A stretch of 11,115 bases of DNA from DASQTB01 sp035642095 (GTDB lineage Bacteria; Actinomycetota; UBA4738; CALAEC01), in assembly GCA_035642095.1 (NCBI GenBank), contig DASQTB010000082.1, positions 1 to 11,115 of the forward strand, in the 5' to 3' direction. How positions within the stretch are numbered: position 1 is the first letter of the stretch; each line of letters opens with the position of its first letter. Below the pieces are notes generated by a model that saw nothing but the letters and a program-made list of their open reading frames with translations, did not search any database and was not told the origin of the DNA. This document shows positions 6,162 to 11,115 of this stretch, one piece after another. A program made the position numbers and the translations under genes.

Positions 6162-8351
6162 CCCGACGGGGCCGACGGCCTCCTTCCCGAGTCCCTTCCC
6201 TCGACACCCGTCCCTCGGGTTCCGGTCGTGGCGGATCTCCCCGGCAAGGTGCTCGCCGTCAAGGAGGACGAGACCTTCCTGTACTCCGACATCGAGGGGA
6301 ACCTCGATGACCGGGTCGAGCTGGGCCTGGGACTCTACTACCGCGATACCCGGTTCCTCTCGAACTACCGGCTCAAGATCTCCGCCCGCGACCCCATCCT
6401 GCTGTCCTCATCGGGGGAGCGTGTGTACGTCTCGCACGTTGACCTGACCAACCCCGATCTGTACGACGAGGAGAGGGATCCCGTTCCCCAGCACACCCTG
6501 AACATCAGGCGGATCCGGGCGATCAAGGATCGGCTGTACGAGCGGATCCGGGTGAAGAACTACAACCCGTTCCGGATCGAGATCGACGTCACGCTGACGT
6601 TCGGTGCCGATTTCGCGGACATCTTCGAGGTCCGCGGCCTGTCGAGGCAGACCAGAGGCACGTACGAGCCGCCCCGGAGCGGCGACCGCTGGCTCGAGTT
6701 CGGCTACCACGGAGAGGACGAGGTCCGCCGGCGGACCCGGATCGAGTTCGGGGTCATTCCCCAACGGGTGGAGATCCGAGGCGACCTGGCCGAGGCGTCG
6801 TTCCGGGTCCGACTGGCCGGTCACGAGACGAAGACGGTCTCGCTGACCGTCGAGCCCATCGTGGGCCAGAGCCGAGCGGCTCCCGCGGACTTCGACGAGG
6901 TCGTCCACGGGCTGCGGCACTCCTACGAGGATTGGGAACACGAATGCACTCGGATCCGAACCGACAACGAGCTATTCGACCAGCTCCTGGTCCGGGGGCT
7001 CCGGGATCTCCGAGCCCTGTACACCAAGACCGACGGAGGGGGGATCATCGCCGCCGGCATCCCCTGGTACGTGGCCGCGTTCGGGCGCGACACGCTGATC
7101 ACCGCGCACCAGATGCTCATGCTGTCGCCCGGCCCGGCCCGAGACAGCCTCCAGGTCCTGGCCGAGCATCAGGGGACCAAGGTCGACGACTGGCGAGACG
7201 AGGAACCGGGGAAGATCCTCCACGAGATCCGGAAGGGCGAGCTCGCCGGGGCCGGCCTGCTTCCCCACACCCCGTACTTCGGCTCGGTCGATGCCACGCC
7301 CTGGTTCCTCATCCTCCTGGCCCAGTACTTCCGATGGACGAATGATCTCGGGTTCGTGAAGGAGATGCTCCCCGCGGCCGAGGCGGCGCTGCGGTGGATC
7401 GACGAGTACGGCGATCTCGACGGCGACGGCTTCGTCGAATACCGCAGCCGGTCCTCCCGCGGCCTGCGGAACCACGGGTGGAAGGACGCCCACGACTCCG
7501 TCATGCACGCCGACGGCTCGATGGCGGAGCCGCCGATCGCCCTGGCCGAGGTACAGGCGTACGTGTACATGGCCCGGACCCGGATGGCCGACGTCTACTC
7601 GGCCCTCGAGGACTACGAGCAGGCGGTGCGGCTCCGAGACCAGGCCACGGTCCTTCGCCGTCGATTTCAGGAGGCGTTCTGGGTGGAAGAGGACGGCTTC
7701 TTCGCCGGGGCCCTGGACGGCGACAAGCGGCCCGTCCGGACCCCGGTCTCCAACCCGGGGCACGGTCTGTATTGCGGCATCCTCGAGCCAGGGCGGGCCG
7801 AGGTCGTGGCCCGGCGCCTGTTCGAGCCGGACATGTTCTCCGGGTGGGGCATCCGGACGATGAGCAAGGATGCCGCTGGCTACAACCCGATGAGCTACCA
7901 CAACGGCACGGTGTGGCCCCACGACAACGCGTTGATCGCGGCGGGGCTGAAGCGGTACGGGTTCCTGGACCAGACCAATCGGGTGGCCACGGCGATGTTC
8001 GAGGCGGCCCAGTTCGCCGACTACCTACGCCTCCCCGAGCTGTTCTGCGGTTTCACCCGCCGGACACCGAGCCCGCCGGTCCAGTACCCGGTGGCCTGCT
8101 CGCCCCAGGCCTGGGCCGCGGGAGCGCCGTTCCTCCTCCTCCAGGCGATGCTGGGGATCAGCGCCGCGGCGCACGAAAACGTCCTCACGGTGAACAAGCC
8201 CCACATGCCGACGTGGCTGAACGAGGTGGAGATCCGGAACCTCAGGGTCGGGGATTCGACCCTCTCCCTGGTGTTCCGTCGGGAGGGTGAGACCACCGGA
8301 TTCTCGCTCCTGTCACGGGAGGGCAACGTTCGGGTGGTGATGGAGGAGTAG
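6159..8351 (+). CDS. Amylo-alpha-1,6-glucosidase / glycogen-debranching-type glycosidase
   Basis: This 730-residue, probably cytoplasmic glycoside hydrolase has no signal peptide. Residues about 30-230 form a beta-rich N-terminal domain of the kind found before bacterial amylo-alpha-1,6-glucosidases (VLAVKEDETFLYSDIEGN, YYRDTRFLSNYRL). Residues about 265-665 form the (alpha/alpha)6-barrel catalytic domain, with IPWYVAAFGRDTLITAHQM (301-319), RNHGWKDAHDSVMHADG (437-453) and GWGIRTMSKDAAGYNPMSYH followed by NGTVWPHDN (562-590). D311, D443 and E458 are candidate acid residues in these blocks; which are catalytic is not provable here. A short C-terminal beta module follows. ATG at 6159 is preferred because a -35/-10 pair ends 7 bases before it; a GGAG at 6152-6155 also lies upstream. 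The substrate may be alpha-1,6 branches of glycogen or another alpha-glucoside. It is 32 bases after thrB and ends 9 bases from convergent marP. Confidence 0.88.
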   Translation: MPDGADGLLPESLPSTPVPRVPVVADLPGKVLAVKEDETFLYSDIEGNLDDRVELGLGLYYRDTRFLSNYRLKISARDPILLSSSGERVYVSHVDLTNPDLYDEERDPVPQHTLNIRRIRAIKDRLYERIRVKNYNPFRIEIDVTLTFGADFADIFEVRGLSRQTRGTYEPPRSGDRWLEFGYHGEDEVRRRTRIEFGVIPQRVEIRGDLAEASFRVRLAGHETKTVSLTVEPIVGQSRAAPADFDEVVHGLRHSYEDWEHECTRIRTDNELFDQLLVRGLRDLRALYTKTDGGGIIAAGIPWYVAAFGRDTLITAHQMLMLSPGPARDSLQVLAEHQGTKVDDWRDEEPGKILHEIRKGELAGAGLLPHTPYFGSVDATPWFLILLAQYFRWTNDLGFVKEMLPAAEAALRWIDEYGDLDGDGFVEYRSRSSRGLRNHGWKDAHDSVMHADGSMAEPPIALAEVQAYVYMARTRMADVYSALEDYEQAVRLRDQATVLRRRFQEAFWVEEDGFFAGALDGDKRPVRTPVSNPGHGLYCGILEPGRAEVVARRLFEPDMFSGWGIRTMSKDAAGYNPMSYHNGTVWPHDNALIAAGLKRYGFLDQTNRVATAMFEAAQFADYLRLPELFCGFTRRTPSPPVQYPVACSPQAWAAGAPFLLLQAMLGISAAAHENVLTVNKPHMPTWLNEVEIRNLRVGDSTLSLVFRREGETTGFSLLSREGNVRVVMEE

Positions 8352-8360
8352 CGGTCCGAC

Positions 8361-9533
8361 CTAGTCGAGGCAGGGGCCGGTGCCGACCGGTGAGGATCGG
8401 GCTTGGGCGTCGTCGATGCGGGGCTCCACCTCGGCGGCGGTGAGGGCATAGCCGATCCCCTCGTCTGCGGTGGCCGCGGCGAACACCACGCCGGCCACGT
8501 CCCCGCCGGTCGTGACGAACGGACCCCCCGAGTTGCCGGGATGAACGTCGGTCTGGAGCTCGTACACATCTCGGCGCACCACATCCCGGCCGTAGATGTC
8601 CCGCCCGACCGCCGCGATGGTCTGGAGGACGGCCGCCGGCTCGCCGGAGAGGTCGTCGCCGCCGGGGAACCCGAGGACTGCGCCCTCGGCCCCGCGCTCC
8701 AGCTCGATCGGGTCCAGATCGAGGGGCGCCGCGACGTTCTCGGACGGCCGGAGGACCGCCAGGTCGAGACCGGGGTCGAACAGCACCGTCGTCGCGGAGA
8801 ATGAGCCGCCGTCCTGCAGCTGGACCGTGGGACGGGCCACTCCCGCCACGACGTGGGCGTTGGTGATCACCACCCCGCCAGCTGCTACGAAGCCGCTTCC
8901 CTGGCTGATCCGTCCGCAGGCCGGGCCGACGATCCGGACCGTGCTCTGGTCGGCCGCGTCGAAGGCCCGGGCCGCCTCAGCCCGGGTCGGGGCCTCGACG
9001 GGTCCGGCGGGGGCCGGGGGAAGGCCGGCGAACACCTCGGGGAAGCCGAACCGGTCCAGGAAGGTGCGGACCTGGGCGAGCAGTGACGGCGGCCTGGGCA
9101 GGACAGCGTCGATGCCCCGGACGATGGCCGATTCCCGGATCTGGCGGGACAGCACCGGGAACGGCCCCTGGACCAGGTTGAACGCCAGGAACCACACCGT
9201 GACCAGAGCGGCGACCATCCCCACCACGGACCCGGCGCCGGAATCGATCGGGTCGAGGCGGCTTCGCCGGGCCGCGGCCCAAACGCGGCGTCCGATCAGG
9301 AACCCGACCGCGTCGCCGGCCGCGGCCAGGGCGAGCAGGGTGAACAGTGCCGCGGCCGCTTGACCGAAGACGTCGCCGGCCAGCCGAGCGACCCGAGGCG
9401 CAAGCAGGGCACCGGCCACCAATCCGGCGATCAGCCCGGCGTACGTCATCAGCTGGAGAGCGGCGCCTCGGCGGAACCCGGTGACCACGGAGAGGCCGAG
9501 AAGCAGCAGGATGACGACGTCGAGGACGTTCAC
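8361..9533 (-). CDS. marP: MarP-like membrane serine protease (CvpA-like N-terminus, S1C trypsin-like domain)
   Basis: Four membrane segments of the CvpA/colicin V production type come first (about residues 8-24, 31-51, 62-86 and 106-126, numbered from the GTG at 9551). A periplasmic trypsin-like protease domain follows. The triad is visible: H233 in TNAHVV, D263 in DPGLDLAVL and S341 in HPGNSGGP. Two cysteines, C212 before the protease core and C394 near the end, sit where Mycobacterium tuberculosis MarP (Rv3671c) has its redox-linked disulfide, and triad spacing and overall length also match. MarP is known to protect against acid and oxidative stress by cleaving cell-wall hydrolase targets; that role here is inferred. 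GTG at 9533 (MNVLDVVILLLLG, with AGGA 9 bases upstream) is preferred; GTG at 9551 adds six residues. The gene is divergent from the RTX gene across a palindrome. Confidence 0.9.
   Translation of the reverse strand: MNVLDVVILLLLGLSVVTGFRRGAALQLMTYAGLIAGLVAGALLAPRVARLAGDVFGQAAAALFTLLALAAAGDAVGFLIGRRVWAAARRSRLDPIDSGAGSVVGMVAALVTVWFLAFNLVQGPFPVLSRQIRESAIVRGIDAVLPRPPSLLAQVRTFLDRFGFPEVFAGLPPAPAGPVEAPTRAEAARAFDAADQSTVRIVGPACGRISQGSGFVAAGGVVITNAHVVAGVARPTVQLQDGGSFSATTVLFDPGLDLAVLRPSENVAAPLDLDPIELERGAEGAVLGFPGGDDLSGEPAAVLQTIAAVGRDIYGRDVVRRDVYELQTDVHPGNSGGPFVTTGGDVAGVVFAAATADEGIGYALTAAEVEPRIDDAQARSSPVGTGPCLD
8377..8390. terminator. Small GC hairpin near convergent gene ends
   Basis: CCGGT (8377-8381) and ACCGG (8386-8390) form a 5-bp stem with a 4-base loop, 25 bases after the stop of the debranching-enzyme gene and inside the last codons of the marP-like gene. 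It has no T-run on either strand. It is the only obvious structure near this convergent junction, so it is noted as a possible weak transcript end, with low confidence. Confidence 0.15.
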
Positions 9534-9545
9534 CGGGCGCCATCC

Positions 9546-9562
9546 TGTCACGGTCCGTGACA
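9546..9562. promoter_or_regulatory. Perfect 17-bp palindrome, candidate operator between marP and RTX gene
   Basis: TGTCACGGTCCGTGACA is an exact inverted repeat of two 7-base arms around GTC. The right arm contains GTGACA, the -35 hexamer of the RTX gene promoter. The palindrome lies just upstream of the preferred marP start (9533) and would overlap a start at 9551. A dimeric regulator bound here would cover the RTX -35 box and could affect both divergent genes. No regulator gene is adjacent, and the motif is not one I can assign to a named family. Confidence 0.55.
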
Positions 9563-9595
9563 GCCCTCGGCGCCTCGCGTAGCCTTGAGTCGGTG
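9557..9595 (+). promoter_or_regulatory. Leaderless-type promoter for the RTX protein gene
   Basis: GTGACA (9557-9562), a 17-base spacer, TAGCCT (9580-9585), then 7 bases to GTG at 9593. Both hexamers fit a housekeeping-sigma promoter and the -10 to start-codon distance predicts a leaderless transcript. The layout is the same as that at 6123-6161. The GTG it points to is exactly the one that begins a clean signal peptide, which independently supports it. Confidence 0.62.
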
Positions 9596-10624
9596 CGCCG
9601 ATCGCTCCTCCCCGCCGCGCTGGCGGTGGTCCTGGCCGGCGGCCTGGTTCCGGCCGGCGCCCAGACCTCCACGCCGGTTCCCGGGCCGACCGTCTCGCCT
9701 GGCCGCGCTGTCCCGCCGTGCACGATCGAGGGTGACGACGGCGCCAACACGCTCACCGGCACGCCCGGCCCGGACGTGGTGTGCGGGTACGGCGGCGACG
9801 ACCTCCTGGAAGGCCTGGACGGAGACGACGTCCTCGACGGGGGGGAGGGGAGCGACACGGCGACGTTCGAGTCATTCCCGTGCTGCGTGCGTGCCGACCT
9901 CGGCGCCGGCACGGCCACCGGGGTGGGCACGGACCAGCTGGTGTCCGTGGAGAACCTCACCGGCACGCCCGGCGACGACGTTCTTCGCGGGAACCCCGGG
10001 CCGAATGTCCTCACCGGACTGGGCCGCACCGATCTGCTCTACGGCGGCGACGGTGACGACGTGCTCCTGGGTGGGAACGAGGACGACTTCCTGGCCGGCG
10101 AGGCCGGGGGAGGCATCCTGGACGGAGGGACGGGCGCCGACATCTGCGCGGAGGGGGTCGGGACGTCCTGCGAGCCACCCAGCCCGACGGATGGCAACGA
10201 CGTCTCGGGACGGGTCGACGTCAGGGCCGTCGACACGGGGGGCGGGCTCGGAGTGTGGCGGGTGTCGTGGCGTCGGCGCCTGTCGAAGGGACGGCTGTGG
10301 GACGTCGGCTACGTCGTGGTGTCCGTCGACACGCGCGAGGGCCCGGCGTACGACTTCCACCTGGTGGCCCGGTCGACCCGTCGGCGCATGGTGGGGCTGT
10401 TGCTCCGAGATGGTGTCAGGAACCCCATCGGTGGGGTCGACGCTCGGAAGCCTGGCGGCCGGGGCGTGCTGATCTCGGTCGCCCTCGATCGACTGGCCGT
10501 CTCCCCGGAGCGGGCGTACTACCGGTGGGGGGTGCGGACGCTGTGGACCGACGGCCGATGCCGTCCCTGCCTGGACCTGGTTCCGAACGAAGCCGGCGGA
10601 GGGTACCCGACCCCGCTGGCCTAG
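9593..10624 (+). CDS. Secreted RTX-type calcium-binding repeat protein
   Basis: This 343-residue protein starts with a signal peptide (RR, then a hydrophobic run, probable cleavage AGA|QT after residue 23). It next has a short Thr/Pro-rich linker and two blocks of RTX-like nonapeptide repeats. Block 1 is about 46-92 (GYGGDDLLEGLDGDDVLDGG) and block 2 about 119-185 (LYGGDGDDVLLGG, ILDGGTGADIC). Such GGxGxDxx repeats bind calcium between turns of a parallel beta roll. Both blocks contain NTLTGTPG/ENLTGTPG, and the 18 bases encoding LTGTPG are identical. Residues about 205-343 form a separate, probably beta-rich domain that I cannot name, with a C-R-P-C pair at 323-326. Further cysteines (43, 64, 97-98, 185, 193) suggest disulfides, fitting an extracellular location. 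The function is unknown and no type I secretion genes are nearby. The stop overlaps that of the convergent gene. Confidence 0.82.
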   Translation: MRRSLLPAALAVVLAGGLVPAGAQTSTPVPGPTVSPGRAVPPCTIEGDDGANTLTGTPGPDVVCGYGGDDLLEGLDGDDVLDGGEGSDTATFESFPCCVRADLGAGTATGVGTDQLVSVENLTGTPGDDVLRGNPGPNVLTGLGRTDLLYGGDGDDVLLGGNEDDFLAGEAGGGILDGGTGADICAEGVGTSCEPPSPTDGNDVSGRVDVRAVDTGGGLGVWRVSWRRRLSKGRLWDVGYVVVSVDTREGPAYDFHLVARSTRRRMVGLLLRDGVRNPIGGVDARKPGGRGVLISVALDRLAVSPERAYYRWGVRTLWTDGRCRPCLDLVPNEAGGGYPTPLA

Positions 10625-11115
10625 CTCTCGACGCGGCCGGTCAGGGGGCGAGCGTCCCGGAGCAACGCGGCGGTCCGCCGAAGCATCGCGATCAGCACCC
10701 CCAGGCCGACCCCGACCAGCACCGCCGGGACGAGCTCGGGCGCGTGGGGCAGGAGTACCGGATCGAGGCCGTTCGGCCCTCGGGCCGCGGCGATCGCCAC
10801 CACGATGAGGAGGGCGTTCCGGCCCAGGAGGAGCCCAAGGGGGCGGGACCCGCTACGTCCGAGGCAGCCGCAGGGCACCCGATCGCCCGACCGTCGCCGG
10901 AGGCGAACGAGCGCCGCCGAGAAGGCGACCAGGAGGCCGGCCGCCAGCGTGGCCCCGGCGTGGACGGCTCCGGCGATGACCAGGCCGGTGACGGCGGCCT
11001 CGGCGACGGGGACCAGCGCCGCCGCGGTGCTGGCGACCGGGGCGGGGAGACCGTGAGCGTCCACGACGGAGCGCCACCGGCGGGGACGGCGAAGCTTGGT
11101 CGCCGCCGCCAGGCC
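10621..11115 (-). CDS. MauE/DoxX-like integral membrane protein (5' end beyond window)
   Basis: The reading frame is open to the window edge, giving 164 codons without the true start. A GTG at 11064 exists, but the residues before it (GLAAATKLRRPRRWRSVV) resemble the conserved early part of MauE/DoxX proteins, so the gene very likely begins outside. About three to four hydrophobic segments follow (window residues 33-51, 53-71, 92-110, 127-146). A VPCGCLG motif (C82, C84), followed by a GRN after a short gap, is typical of the MauE branch. MauE was named for methylamine dehydrogenase maturation, but relatives occur widely beside thioredoxin-like proteins and are thought to help thiol redox or disulfide handling. 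Partners would lie to the right of the window. Its stop overlaps the RTX gene stop in CTAG. Confidence 0.75.
   Translation of the reverse strand, partial: GLAAATKLRRPRRWRSVVDAHGLPAPVASTAAALVPVAEAAVTGLVIAGAVHAGATLAAGLLVAFSAALVRLRRRSGDRVPCGCLGRSGSRPLGLLLGRNALLIVVAIAAARGPNGLDPVLLPHAPELVPAVLVGVGLGVLIAMLRRTAALLRDARPLTGRVES

Noticed and set aside
9557..9592. GTG at 9557 as the start of the RTX protein
   Set aside because: It would put twelve residues before the signal peptide and lies within the -35 box; GTG at 9593 gives a normal signal peptide.
11062..11064. GTG at 11064 as the true start of the MauE-like protein
   Set aside because: The frame stays open to the window edge and the residues just upstream fit the family's conserved N-terminal region, so the gene is treated as truncated by the window.
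1..11115. CRISPR array, insertion sequence or defence system
   Set aside because: No regularly spaced repeats, transposase-like product, nuclease or other defence-family motif was found on either strand.

Overview
The window comes from a high-GC bacterium, almost certainly an actinomycete-type (Actinomycetota) chromosome. GTG starts dominate, and argS sits close to a hom-thrC-thrB cluster in the order known from Actinobacteria. There is also a homologue of the mycobacterial membrane protease MarP, and promoters of the TANNNT-N7-start type typical of leaderless actinobacterial transcripts. Nothing points to a plasmid, prophage or insertion sequence. The species cannot be named from this stretch.

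Left edge (1-295): no protein gene. It holds GC-rich hairpins, one followed by a T-run (a possible terminator for a gene left of the window). A tRNA-Arg(CCG) lies on the minus strand, with a hairpin downstream of it and a perfect 12-bp tandem duplication touching its 3' end. The short gap to the next gene contains alternative GC hairpins and a TATGAT -10-like box.

Main plus-strand operon (296-6126): a stand-alone receiver-domain response regulator, arginyl-tRNA synthetase (argS), a GNAT acetyltransferase, homoserine dehydrogenase (hom), threonine synthase (thrC) and homoserine kinase (thrB). Gaps are 16, -4, -4, 3 and 3 bases, so the genes are probably co-transcribed and translationally coupled. 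Hom, ThrB and ThrC give the route from aspartate semialdehyde to threonine. In mycobacteria the slot between argS and hom holds lysA; here it holds the acetyltransferase.

Middle (6159-8351): a 730-residue amylo-alpha-1,6-glucosidase/glycogen-debranching-type glycosidase. It has its own apparent promoter, whose -35 box overlaps the thrB stop codon, and its ATG probably lies at or next to the transcription start. It ends 9 bases from the convergent marP-like gene.

Right side (8361-11115): a minus-strand MarP-type protein (CvpA-like membrane domain plus trypsin-like serine protease) is divergent from a plus-strand secreted RTX-type calcium-binding repeat protein. Between them is a perfect 17-bp palindrome that overlaps the -35 box of the RTX gene, a candidate operator. 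The RTX gene converges on a MauE/DoxX-like membrane protein whose 5' end runs off the window; the two stop codons overlap in one CTAG.

Most of the window is ordinary core metabolism. The points worth a second look are the three leaderless-type promoters, the palindromic operator, the acetyltransferase in the lysA position, the orphan receiver protein with a forced TTG start, and the RTX protein with an unassigned C-terminal domain.
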